A stretch of DNA of 42,639 bases from a virus. This document shows, one piece after another, positions 24,229-32,071 of this stretch (position 1 is its first letter; each line of letters opens with the position of its first letter). Location: IMG/VR virus record IMGVR_UViG_3300025141_000219, positions 1 through 42,639 of that record; one strand, 5' to 3'. The position numbers and the translations under genes were made by a program. The notes below the pieces were generated by a model. It did no database searches and was not told where the DNA came from. It was given only the letters and a program-made list of their open reading frames with translations.

Positions 24229-26645
24229 TGTCCGGCGACATCACCCTCGGGGTAGACGCCAACGGCGACCCCATCCCTTACCGACTGGCCCTGACAAGCT
24301 CTGGGGACGGGGGCGGCGCTCAAGGAGTCCCCGCGTGGCGGCGCGAAGAGCTTGACTACCGGACCCCTAAGATCGCGCAGGGGAGCGTGACATCGGCCAG
24401 CCTTCCCACCCAGGTCGGCGATAGTCATGAGGTGAACAGTTGGGCATCCGGGCTAGGTGTGTCAGCGCAACAGCCCGGGCAAGCCACCACCGGATACCGG
24501 TACACCGAAGGTGGGGACGCGGCCAGCGGCTCCTTCGTGCGGGCCAGCCCGGCGAAGAACGAGGTCGCGATTTCCAGTTCCAGTGGTGTCGGCCATCTGG
24601 TCGAATACAAGAGCGAACTCTACGCCGGTGCTGGGCGAACCTTCGGCAAGATCAACTCCAGCGGGATCTACAGCGACGTTTACGAGTTCGACAGTGGCTC
24701 CCTGATCACCGGAATGGTGGTCTATCGGGGGGACCAGGACGACGACTACCTCTTCCTCGCAGTCAGTGGCGCGGGCGGCTACTACGTCTACGACGGCACC
24801 GACATGACCCAGGACACCGAGGTCACCACCGAGATCCCGGACGTGACTGAGTTCACCACCAACGACGGCATCACCTACACCGAGGACGACACCGCTCCGT
24901 TCACTGTCACCTTGAACTCGATGAACACGCTCGCCAACGGGGACTGGCTAATCGTCGGCTGGAACCAGGACTTCAACGGTCTCCGGTTCGACATCGACGA
25001 TGCCAACGGGAACGCCGCCACTATGGCCGTTCATTACTGGAGTGGGGCGGCCTGGACCGCCGTCACCAACCTCACCGATGGGACCGCGTCCGGTGGGGCG
25101 ACGCTCGCCGTCGATGGCAGCGTCACCTGGGATCCGATCACCGACATGGGGACCACCGTCATTAACGACCAGAGGATCGTGCCGGTGCGGGTGACCGTGT
25201 CCGCCGCGCTCGACTCCAGTGTCTCGACTACCGACATCTTCGTCATCCGCCGGTCCCAGGCGAGCAAGTTTGCCGCCTTCACTGACGCCTCTAATTCCGC
25301 CGGTGCCAAGCTCTTCCGGGCGCACAAGTACCTGGGCCGCCCGGCGGTCTCCACCTCGCTTGACGGCGGCACCAGCGCCACCTGGGGAGGGACGCTGACG
25401 TTCGGAGACCAGGGGGAGGTCATTACCAATATCCACGCGATCAACAGCCGGGTCCTGGTCGAGACCGACCGTGACATCTACTCCTTTACCCGGGACTTCA
25501 CTTCCCTTGTCCAGGCACTGAGGCCCGAGGACCACGACTTTTCCTCCACCAACAACGGCGTCGGATCGAAGGTCCTGGAGGGCGTGGTCTTCCTGTCTCG
25601 GCAGAACGGCCTCGTCATGTACAACCCGGAGGTCGTGGACCAGGCCAATATGCTACACGTTGGGCTGGAGACGCTGCCCGAGAACGACACGCCCGTCAGC
25701 GGGCGGACCACGGCCATCACCTTCGATGGGTACTACGTGATCGCCGCCGTCTACAACGGGGCAGACACCTATATCAATCGGATGCCGATGGCGCTCGAAG
25801 GACAGTCTCGCCGGTGGCAGTCTTGGCTGAAGCTGGCCGGGGTCCAGTGCGACGTTCTACAGGTCTCCGACGTAGTCACCAACACTAAGCGGTTGTACTA
25901 CGGGCGGGGAGGCGACCTGGGTTACGTCGAACTGCCCCGGTTCGGGCACGATCCGGCTGGCGAGAACGAGACGACGACCGCGTACACCACCAGCTTCAAA
26001 GTCTACGTGCCCAGGACCATCACCGACACCCCACAGCACGACACAAACTGGTTGCGGATCGGCGTCCTCGGCGACGATATCGATGCGACTCACCAGGTCG
26101 AGATCTGGTACAGGTCCAGCGCCTCGTCCACCTGGTCCTCGCTGGGCACGTTGTCGGCAGCCGGATACAAGAACCTCCCCGAGGATCTCGACGCTACCTG
26201 GGTGGACACCCACCTTGTCTGCACAGCCACGGCCAGCCAGAGTCCGGCCATCCGGTCGGTCGCGGTGGAGTTCCGCAAGGCGACCCCGTACTTCCGCGTC
26301 TTCGAGTACGCCATCGACATGGCGGCCACTGTCACCAGTGGCGGGATCTGGGTGAACCGAACCCGGGAGGACATCGCCAACACCCTGGACACACTCGTTG
26401 CAGCCAGGGACCTAGTCCGGCACAACTCACCTGAGGGCCAGCGGTTCAAGGTGTTCGTGAGGGATCTGGGCGTCACTCCTCTCCAGTCAGCGGCAGCCCA
26501 GAACGCGGAGGCGGTCCGCTACATCGAGTGCATCGAGTACCTTCAATTGGACACCTCGGGCACCTGGGACGACTTGGAGTCCTTTAGCTGGACCTCTCTC
26601 GACAGCTACACATGGGATGAACTTGACGAAGTGAAGGCGGCATAG
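24228..26645 (+). CDS. Tail nozzle / tubular B-like protein, 805 residues
   Basis: GTG 24228 overlaps the previous stop. A long beta-rich protein with repeated strands and FLSRQNGLVMYNPEVVDQ near residue 460, the pattern of the nozzle proteins of short-tailed phages. The C-terminus carries tandem Trp motifs (WDDLESFSWTSLDSYTWDEL). It would form the tail tip through which DNA leaves. Siphovirus-type tail genes are absent, which supports this reading. Confidence 0.6.
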   Translation: MSGDITLGVDANGDPIPYRLALTSSGDGGGAQGVPAWRREELDYRTPKIAQGSVTSASLPTQVGDSHEVNSWASGLGVSAQQPGQATTGYRYTEGGDAASGSFVRASPAKNEVAISSSSGVGHLVEYKSELYAGAGRTFGKINSSGIYSDVYEFDSGSLITGMVVYRGDQDDDYLFLAVSGAGGYYVYDGTDMTQDTEVTTEIPDVTEFTTNDGITYTEDDTAPFTVTLNSMNTLANGDWLIVGWNQDFNGLRFDIDDANGNAATMAVHYWSGAAWTAVTNLTDGTASGGATLAVDGSVTWDPITDMGTTVINDQRIVPVRVTVSAALDSSVSTTDIFVIRRSQASKFAAFTDASNSAGAKLFRAHKYLGRPAVSTSLDGGTSATWGGTLTFGDQGEVITNIHAINSRVLVETDRDIYSFTRDFTSLVQALRPEDHDFSSTNNGVGSKVLEGVVFLSRQNGLVMYNPEVVDQANMLHVGLETLPENDTPVSGRTTAITFDGYYVIAAVYNGADTYINRMPMALEGQSRRWQSWLKLAGVQCDVLQVSDVVTNTKRLYYGRGGDLGYVELPRFGHDPAGENETTTAYTTSFKVYVPRTITDTPQHDTNWLRIGVLGDDIDATHQVEIWYRSSASSTWSSLGTLSAAGYKNLPEDLDATWVDTHLVCTATASQSPAIRSVAVEFRKATPYFRVFEYAIDMAATVTSGGIWVNRTREDIANTLDTLVAARDLVRHNSPEGQRFKVFVRDLGVTPLQSAAAQNAEAVRYIECIEYLQLDTSGTWDDLESFSWTSLDSYTWDELDEVKAA

Positions 26646-27374
26646 ATGGCAACCTCATCGACCAACCTGAGTCTAACTCTCCAGACCGGCAGTGAGGGCA
26701 AGGGCAACCGCCTCACTATCCTGAACGCGAACTGGAATGTAATCGACGCTCTTTTCCATGCGACCACCGGGCACGCGCATGACGGCAGTTCCGGTGAGGG
26801 GCCGAAGATTACCGTCACGAACCTGGACCCCACCGGCAGCACCGACGGCCAGGTGGCAACGTCCACCGGGTCCGGCACCAGTCCGGCTTGGGAGAACGCG
26901 CCCGGCACTGCGTTGACGGTTCGCAATGAGTCCGGCGGGACCCTCGCAATCGGCACCCTCGTCTATGCCTCCAGCTGGGACGAGGACGAGACCGCTTGGC
27001 TGATCTCGAAGGCCGATGCCGACGTGGCGGGAGCCGAAGCGCTCTTTGTCCTGGCGGCAGCGATCAACAACAACGCCAACGGCACCGCATACAGGTCCCA
27101 CCGACTCACCTCCCAGAACACCAGTGCCGGTAGCGTTGGCGATCCGGTCTACCTCTCCACCACTGCTGGTGGGTGGACGCTCACTGCGCCCACTGCAACG
27201 GACTCTGTCCAGATCGTGGTCGGGCGGGTGGCCGTGGACCACGCCAGTAACGGCGTCGTAGAGGTCAATATCGATGCCGGACAGACCCTCAAGATCGGGA
27301 GCAATCAGCTACAGAGTGGGGCCGCCGGAAGCGGCCTCTCGTATTTTGACGTGGCCTTCGCCGCGTCTCTATAG
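26646..27374 (+). CDS. Tail fibre/appendage protein, 242 residues
   Basis: Starts right after the previous stop. N-terminus (LTILNANWNVIDALFHATTG) followed by GHAHDGSSGEGPKI and a STGSGTSPAWENAPG stretch; these short motifs are common at the start of phage tail fibres and the HxH-type repeat can bind metal. The C-terminal half is beta-rich. It likely forms a trimeric fibre or connector together with the following genes. Confidence 0.65.
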   Translation: MATSSTNLSLTLQTGSEGKGNRLTILNANWNVIDALFHATTGHAHDGSSGEGPKITVTNLDPTGSTDGQVATSTGSGTSPAWENAPGTALTVRNESGGTLAIGTLVYASSWDEDETAWLISKADADVAGAEALFVLAAAINNNANGTAYRSHRLTSQNTSAGSVGDPVYLSTTAGGWTLTAPTATDSVQIVVGRVAVDHASNGVVEVNIDAGQTLKIGSNQLQSGAAGSGLSYFDVAFAASL

Positions 27375-27380
27375 GAGTCA

Positions 27381-27689
27381 ATGATGCCTAGCCAATTGAA
27401 AGCGCCGACCGGCGTGGATACAGCCGACGTGACCCTCGTGGCGTCGGGCAGTGCTCGTACCAAGGTAGTGGTGACTATCTACAACCGCTCCAGCGCCTAT
27501 AACTACTGCGAACTGTTTATCAGTTCCGACACCACTAGCGCTGCGGATGAGCAGTGTGGTGGGGCGAATGTCCCGCCTTATGACACCCGCTATGTCCTCG
27601 TCCCCGTCCTGGGGTCCGGCGATAATCTTCTGGCGAAGGGCGAGAATGCTAACGCCGCTGTCTGCACCGTGTACGAGGAAGGCAGCTAG
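27381..27689 (+). CDS. Small beta-rich tail protein, 102 residues
   Basis: aggag at 27374-27378 precedes two adjacent ATG codons (27381, 27384). Beta-rich, with VTLVASGSARTKVVVTIYNR and DTRYVLVPVLGSGDNL. Its place between fibre genes suggests a fibre connector or virion surface protein. Not assigned to a family. Confidence 0.6.
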   Translation: MMPSQLKAPTGVDTADVTLVASGSARTKVVVTIYNRSSAYNYCELFISSDTTSAADEQCGGANVPPYDTRYVLVPVLGSGDNLLAKGENANAAVCTVYEEGS

Positions 27690-28661
27690 ATGCCCGCTAC
27701 TTGGACTGGCGCACCGGCAGGCCAGCGCCTCCTGCCCATCCTCCTCAACGGTGGAGACGGCTCGGACGGTGCCTTCTCGTCGTCGAGCAGCCCCAATTAC
27801 TCCGGTATCAGTGGTGTGTCTGCGGACGGCAACGCGGTCTACATTGGAAACTTCACTACGTTCGCCATTAACGATGGTCACACGGTGACCCTCGACAACT
27901 CTAGGAACCTCCTCCTCGCTACCGGTGCGGTCACTCTCGGCAGTGGCTCCTCCGGGGTTATCGACGGCGACGACAACGGACCCACGGGCGGCAGCGGTAT
28001 CGGCAGTCAAGGACCCTCGCAAGCTGGGCATGGTTGGGGGCGAGGTGAGGGTGGCGAGTCGAATGACAGCAGTGACGGTGGAGGTGGTGGTGGGAGCGGG
28101 GTGAACGGCACCGACGGGGCCAATCACTCCAACTCCGGGGGGAAGGAGCAAAGCTGGCTGGACTACTTTGTGACTGGCGATACGAACCGCATCCCGGGAG
28201 CCGGTGGTGGTGGCGCTGGTTGCACGCAGATGAATGTCAATGCTGGAGGGATGGGCGGTGACGCTGGCGCAACGCTGGTCATCGTCAGCGAGGTGTCTAT
28301 CACTATCAACGATGGCTTCACATGGACGAGCGACGGGGCCACTGGGAGTAACGGCACCGGCACATCAGGTGGTGGAGGAGGCGGGGCTGGGGGAGCCTGC
28401 ATCCTCTGCGCCCCGAAGATCACGATGGCCGAAACGACGGGGACCGTGATTGGCCTGCTGGGTGGGTCCGGGGGCACTGGTGGCGGCGGAAGCGCCAATG
28501 GCGGCGCTGGGGCTGTTGGCCGTTGCGTCCTGCTCTATCAGGACTGGTACTCGGTCGGTGGAACCTTGATGGGTTCCGCAAACCTCGCATCCCGAACCGA
28601 CCCCGACGCAGTTGCGTACCAGTTCCGGCCTTATGTGGGTCGCAGCGGAAGGATTCTCTAA
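27690..28661 (+). CDS. Poly-glycine adhesin-like tail tip protein, 323 residues
   Basis: Follows the previous stop without gap. From residue 100 on it holds several glycine-rich blocks (GGGGGGSG, GAGGGGAG, GGGGGGAGG, GGSGGTGGGGS) alternating with polar loops. This resembles the polyglycine II sandwich of T-even-like gp38 adhesins, where loops decide receptor choice. The N-terminal 95 residues and the C-terminal YQFRPYVGRSGRIL part would attach it to the fibre. Probably the receptor-binding protein. Confidence 0.55.
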   Translation: MPATWTGAPAGQRLLPILLNGGDGSDGAFSSSSSPNYSGISGVSADGNAVYIGNFTTFAINDGHTVTLDNSRNLLLATGAVTLGSGSSGVIDGDDNGPTGGSGIGSQGPSQAGHGWGRGEGGESNDSSDGGGGGGSGVNGTDGANHSNSGGKEQSWLDYFVTGDTNRIPGAGGGGAGCTQMNVNAGGMGGDAGATLVIVSEVSITINDGFTWTSDGATGSNGTGTSGGGGGGAGGACILCAPKITMAETTGTVIGLLGGSGGTGGGGSANGGAGAVGRCVLLYQDWYSVGGTLMGSANLASRTDPDAVAYQFRPYVGRSGRIL

Positions 28662-29002
28662 TGGCTGATGTCGTCAGTAAGAAGGTGATAGCTCCCTCGT
28701 TCGTTGAGCAGGGGGCCAGCGGCCCGATCTTCACCGGCACGGCGGTGGTTGAGTTCGACGATGGTGCGACAAGCACGCGAGCATTCCGTTTCGAGATTCC
28801 CGCCCGCGAATTGGCCGGGTTGACCAAGGCCGAGAAGGAGCAGGTGGTAGAGACGAAGTTTGCCGAGCAGCTTCGCAATGAAGAGGGGCGTGCGGTGCAG
28901 GACACTTACGGGCAGGCTGCCCTCAACACCCTTCACGAAGATCAGAAAACCTCAGCAGCGACCGGCGTAGATAGCCTCGGCCTCCCAGCCGAGATCGCAT
29001 AG
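28661..29002 (+). CDS. Hypothetical protein after adhesin, 113 residues
   Basis: ATG 28661 shares one base with the previous stop (TAATG). Beta strands at the N-terminus (SGPIFTGTAVVEFDDGA) and a charged helix in the middle (LTKAEKEQVVETKFAEQLRN). It may be an adhesin chaperone or a small virion protein, by position only. Confidence 0.6.
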   Translation: MADVVSKKVIAPSFVEQGASGPIFTGTAVVEFDDGATSTRAFRFEIPARELAGLTKAEKEQVVETKFAEQLRNEEGRAVQDTYGQAALNTLHEDQKTSAATGVDSLGLPAEIA

Positions 29003-29012
29003 GAGTTCAATC

Positions 29013-29414
29013 ATGGCTCAGCCGAAGATCAACGAACCGTTCGAGATCCTGGCGAGTGCCGCCAGGACGGCAACGGCAACCAGTGACGGGTATAACGTCC
29101 CCGGAATGCAGGCCCTAATCCTGTTCCTCGACGTGACGGCAGAATCATCCACGCCGCAGCTAACGCTATCGATAGAGATGAAGATGCCCAAATCGACGAC
29201 GTATGAACAGGTCTGCGCCTTCACCCAGATCTCCCTGAGCGGTGCGGCCCAGTACGTGCTAATTGCCGGTCCTGGTCTGCTCGCAGCGGGCGTTAATGGC
29301 ACCAACGCTCAGGGCCTCCAGACCTACGTGCCTCCGCAGTGGAGGGTTGTGGTGACGGCGGCTGACGCCGACAGCGCGACGTACAGCCTGGGCGGCGTTT
29401 GCCTCAGAGGATAG
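29013..29414 (+). CDS. Beta-rich virion protein, 133 residues
   Basis: Strong aggag seven bases before ATG 29013. Beta-sandwich-like composition: MQALILFLDVTAESSTPQLT, YVLIAGPGLLAAGVNG and WRVVVTAADADSATYSLGG. Similar small proteins occur among decoration or tail proteins of temperate phages. Family not named. Confidence 0.6.
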   Translation: MAQPKINEPFEILASAARTATATSDGYNVPGMQALILFLDVTAESSTPQLTLSIEMKMPKSTTYEQVCAFTQISLSGAAQYVLIAGPGLLAAGVNGTNAQGLQTYVPPQWRVVVTAADADSATYSLGGVCLRG

Positions 29415-29420
29415 GTTGCT

Positions 29421-29744
29421 ATGGCAGAAATGCTGCAAGGTGGAGAACAGGCAGGCGGCTGGGCTGTCGCGGTAGCCTCCTTGGCTATCACCTCGTGGGT
29501 TCTGAAGATGTGGGTCTCCGACCGCAACGGAGGGTCAATACGGTCGATGATCGCCGAACTGCTGCGGGAGGTGCGCGAGGGCAACGAAAAGCTGGCCCGG
29601 GCCATCGACCTCGCTGACTCCACGCACTCGCAGGTGCGGGCGCACGACAAGGACGCCCGCGAGATGCACCGGGATGTCCGTGAGGCAGCGCAGGCGCAGG
29701 CCACCGCGTCTGCCCGGATCGAGACAAAACTGGGGGGACGATGA
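29421..29744 (+). CDS. Membrane protein with coiled coil, lysis cassette, 107 residues
   Basis: One transmembrane helix at about residues 12-31 (AGGWAVAVASLAITSWVLKM) followed by a long charged helix to the C-terminus (heptads through MIAELLREVREGNEKLARAI). It overlaps the amidase start by four bases. This layout fits a holin-like or spanin-like lysis partner in a three-gene lysis cassette. I cannot choose between these roles. Confidence 0.6.
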   Translation: MAEMLQGGEQAGGWAVAVASLAITSWVLKMWVSDRNGGSIRSMIAELLREVREGNEKLARAIDLADSTHSQVRAHDKDAREMHRDVREAAQAQATASARIETKLGGR

Positions 29745-30529
29745 GCGACTTCTGCATCCAGATCGGGCACCAGGACATCGTCAGCAACGACCTAGTCCAC
29801 CTCCGGGGGGCGACCGGGGCACCGAACGAACTTCAGTTCAACGAGACGCTGGCCGACAAGCTGGCGCTGAGGCTGCGAGATCTCGGGCACAGCGTCACCG
29901 TCACCGATGCCAACTACCACGCCGGGATCTACGAGGGCGTGGACTACGACCTCTTCGTCTCCCTCCACTACGACAGCTACTCGCCCGGCAAAGACAGGGG
30001 CTGCCGGTTCAGCGCGGGGGATTTCGACCACGTCCGCGAGGAGTCCCAGCGGATGGTGGACATCCTGATCCGGGACTACCCGGGTGCCACCGGAATCCCG
30101 CTCTACCGCAACAACCAGACGACACTCGGCATGCGCCAGTACTACGGATTCAACTACCCGTCCCGGCCCACGCCTGCCGTCATCATCGAATGCGGTGTGG
30201 GCCACCACCCGGAGGACCGGCCCATCCTCACCCACGACAACGGAGACGCCCGTCAGGGGATCGCTGAGGCCATCGCGCTGGCAATGACCACATTCGCCGG
30301 TGGGGGCCACGCCGAACTGCCGTTGCCGGAAGACCACCAGGAGCCAGCTGTCGGCCCGACCAACTACCAGATGAAACAGAACAGAGAGGCCGCCTTCGAG
30401 CAGGCACTCCAGATCGCGCAGCAGTTCGAGCCGATGATGTCGGACCAGGAACTGGCGCGGTTCCACAACCTACGTGACGAGTGGTTCAAGATCGTGAGCG
30501 GCACCTCGCTGCTGATGGAATGGGAGTGA
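29741..30529 (+). CDS. Endolysin: zinc N-acetylmuramoyl-L-alanine amidase
   Basis: Amidase_3-type enzyme that cuts between muramic acid and the stem peptide. Zinc ligands and catalytic residue are visible: H10 (IGHQ), E30 (GAPNE), H76 (SLHYD) and E150 (IIECG). The domain takes about 185 residues; a 75-residue helical tail follows and may bind the wall. It lacks a signal peptide, so release depends on a holin. Flanked by two small membrane proteins. Confidence 0.85.
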   Translation: MSDFCIQIGHQDIVSNDLVHLRGATGAPNELQFNETLADKLALRLRDLGHSVTVTDANYHAGIYEGVDYDLFVSLHYDSYSPGKDRGCRFSAGDFDHVREESQRMVDILIRDYPGATGIPLYRNNQTTLGMRQYYGFNYPSRPTPAVIIECGVGHHPEDRPILTHDNGDARQGIAEAIALAMTTFAGGGHAELPLPEDHQEPAVGPTNYQMKQNREAAFEQALQIAQQFEPMMSDQELARFHNLRDEWFKIVSGTSLLMEWE

Positions 30530-30533
30530 CCCA

Positions 30534-30719
30534 ATGGTACTGAGTCCGAGAGTCCGCGACTGGTTGTCCACGTTTCTGGTAGTCCTAACGGTGGGTGCGC
30601 TGGTCGCGTTCGCCTTCCTCTTCGAGGACCAGCGGGACATGATCACCGGTGCGCTGATCGCAATGACTACGTCCATCAAGATCGCCTTCTTCACCGGCGA
30701 CGACCGCCCGCCAGAGTAG
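30534..30719 (+). CDS. Probable holin, 61 residues
   Basis: Two transmembrane segments (about residues 11-30, LSTFLVVLTVGALVAFAFLF, and 36-54, MITGALIAMTTSIKIAFFTG) joined by a short charged loop, with a basic N-terminus and acidic C-terminus. Size, two-helix hairpin shape and position four bases after the endolysin support a class II-type holin that opens the membrane. Confidence 0.7.
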   Translation: MVLSPRVRDWLSTFLVVLTVGALVAFAFLFEDQRDMITGALIAMTTSIKIAFFTGDDRPPE

Positions 30720-30727
30720 AACCTCCT

Positions 30728-30758
30728 GAGTCACCTGCCAGGTGACTCGTGATACACT
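30728..30758 (+). promoter_or_regulatory. Operator-like palindrome and promoter of recombination operon
   Basis: A perfect palindrome with ten-base arms gagtcacctg/caggtgactc and one central base occupies 30728-30748. A -10-like tacact lies at 30753-30758, so a protein on the palindrome would cover the -35 region. The first gene downstream encodes a ribbon-helix-helix protein, a natural candidate to bind it. It could also end transcripts of the lysis genes, but no T-run follows. Confidence 0.55.
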
Positions 30759-30762
30759 CTCT

Positions 30763-30824
30763 GTCCGGGCCGTATGGAGATCGGTGCTGGGGCATGTCTT
30801 GCACCAGCGCCGGTCGGCCCGGAC
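30763..30824 (+). ncRNA. Long structured leader of recombination operon
   Basis: Outer stem of ten perfect pairs, gtccgggccg (30763-30772) with cggcccggac (30815-30824), and an inner nine-pair stem (30782-30790 with 30804-30812, one G-U) closing a 13-base loop. An asymmetric bulge separates them. The structure begins about five bases after the -10 box and ends ten bases before the Shine-Dalgarno ggagg, so it fills the 5' leader. Suggests control at RNA level. Confidence 0.6.
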
Positions 30825-30843
30825 GCAGAGAACGGAGGTGCCT

Positions 30844-31056
30844 ATGACTGCGCGAACTCCTACTGGTGTGCGGGTAGACCTGGTCAAGATCCACCCAGAG
30901 ATCCCTCGCCACCTGAACAAGTGGCTCGGTGACTACGCCCGTGTCCGGGGTATGCCGAAGCAGACACTAATCCAGCAAGCGCTGGAGCAATACATGGGGC
31001 GTGAAGAGCGCCGCATGCAGAGAGAACAGGAGGCACTAAGTGCCGACAGAGACTGA
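30844..31056 (+). CDS. Ribbon-helix-helix DNA-binding protein, 70 residues
   Basis: ATG 30844 after ggagg. The pattern strand-helix-helix (VRVDLVKIHPE, HLNKWLGDYARVRG, PKQTLIQQALEQYM) fits the CopG/Arc fold, which binds palindromes as dimers of dimers. A charged C-terminal helix follows. Being first in the operon behind a 21-bp palindrome, it probably represses its own promoter. The next start lies within its end. Confidence 0.65.
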   Translation: MTARTPTGVRVDLVKIHPEIPRHLNKWLGDYARVRGMPKQTLIQQALEQYMGREERRMQREQEALSADRD

Positions 31057-32071
31057 ATGGCTCGCGGAGCGGAGGACGGGGGTGACGGCGACCGACATCG
31101 CCGCCATCAGCGGGATGTACCGGTGGAGGACACCCCTCCAGGTGTATCTGGACAAGATCGGCGACGGCCAGCCGGTCGAGATGAACACAGCCATGAGGGC
31201 AGGCCAGTTGATGGAGCCGGTGATCGGAACCCTCTACTCGGAGCAGACAGGGCATCACGTCGTGGATGCGACCCCGTTCACGCTGGTCCGGCACCCGGAC
31301 GTGGCCCACCACCTGGCGACACCGGACGCCCACGCCTACACGTCGAACATGGGTCCCGGGGTGCCCGGCACCGACGCCATCGTGGACCCGTCCAGCATGA
31401 TCCTGTTGGAGAAGAAGGCCCCCGGGTTCCGGCAGATCCCCCGCTGGGGTGAGAGCGGCAGTCAGGTGATGCCGCCCGAGTACCTGATCCAGTGCCAGTG
31501 GCAGATGTATGTCGAGGGCCTGTCTCGGTGTGATCTGGCTGCCCTGATCGGCGGGCAGGATCTCCGCATCTATCAGATTGAGGCCGACGAAGAGGTCCAG
31601 GGCTACCTGATCGACAGGGCTGATCGTTTCTGGGGCGACCATGTGCTGAAGGGGGAGCCGCCGCCGGTGGACGACACCCCCGAGTACGAGCAGTACCTGC
31701 GAGACAAACACCCGTACTCGGTCGAGAGCGTGGTCATCGCCGACGCTGTGACCGAGGAGGCCGGGCAGCTATATCTGGTGACGAAACTGGAGGTGGCTGC
31801 CGCCGAGCAGAAGCTCCAGTTCTACCGGAACCAACTCATCAACGCCCTCGAAGACTCGGACGAACTGGCAGGCGACCAGTTCCGGGTCACCTACCGGACC
31901 AGCAAAGCCAGCTACCGGACGGACTGGAGGAGCTTCGCCCACACCCTCAGTGGTCTACTGATAGACGACTTCGGCATGGACGAGGCTGACGTGGAGATGT
32001 ACGCCGACGAACATAGCGAACTCAAGCCCGGCACCCGCCGGTTTCTCATGAAGGGGCCAGACAATGACTAG
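31040..32071 (+). CDS. YqaJ-type viral exonuclease, 343 residues
   Basis: GTG 31040 follows aggagg within the end of the previous gene. The N-terminal WLAERRTGVTATDIAAI, the central GTDAIVDP, LLEKKAPGF and YLIQCQWQMYVEGL match the lambda-exonuclease/YqaJ fold; the Asp, Glu and Lys of the core and the Gln-rich helix are present. It would resect double-strand ends for annealing by RecT encoded next. C-terminal 100 residues form helices with AAAEQKLQFYRNQL. Confidence 0.85.
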   Translation: MPTETEWLAERRTGVTATDIAAISGMYRWRTPLQVYLDKIGDGQPVEMNTAMRAGQLMEPVIGTLYSEQTGHHVVDATPFTLVRHPDVAHHLATPDAHAYTSNMGPGVPGTDAIVDPSSMILLEKKAPGFRQIPRWGESGSQVMPPEYLIQCQWQMYVEGLSRCDLAALIGGQDLRIYQIEADEEVQGYLIDRADRFWGDHVLKGEPPPVDDTPEYEQYLRDKHPYSVESVVIADAVTEEAGQLYLVTKLEVAAAEQKLQFYRNQLINALEDSDELAGDQFRVTYRTSKASYRTDWRSFAHTLSGLLIDDFGMDEADVEMYADEHSELKPGTRRFLMKGPDND

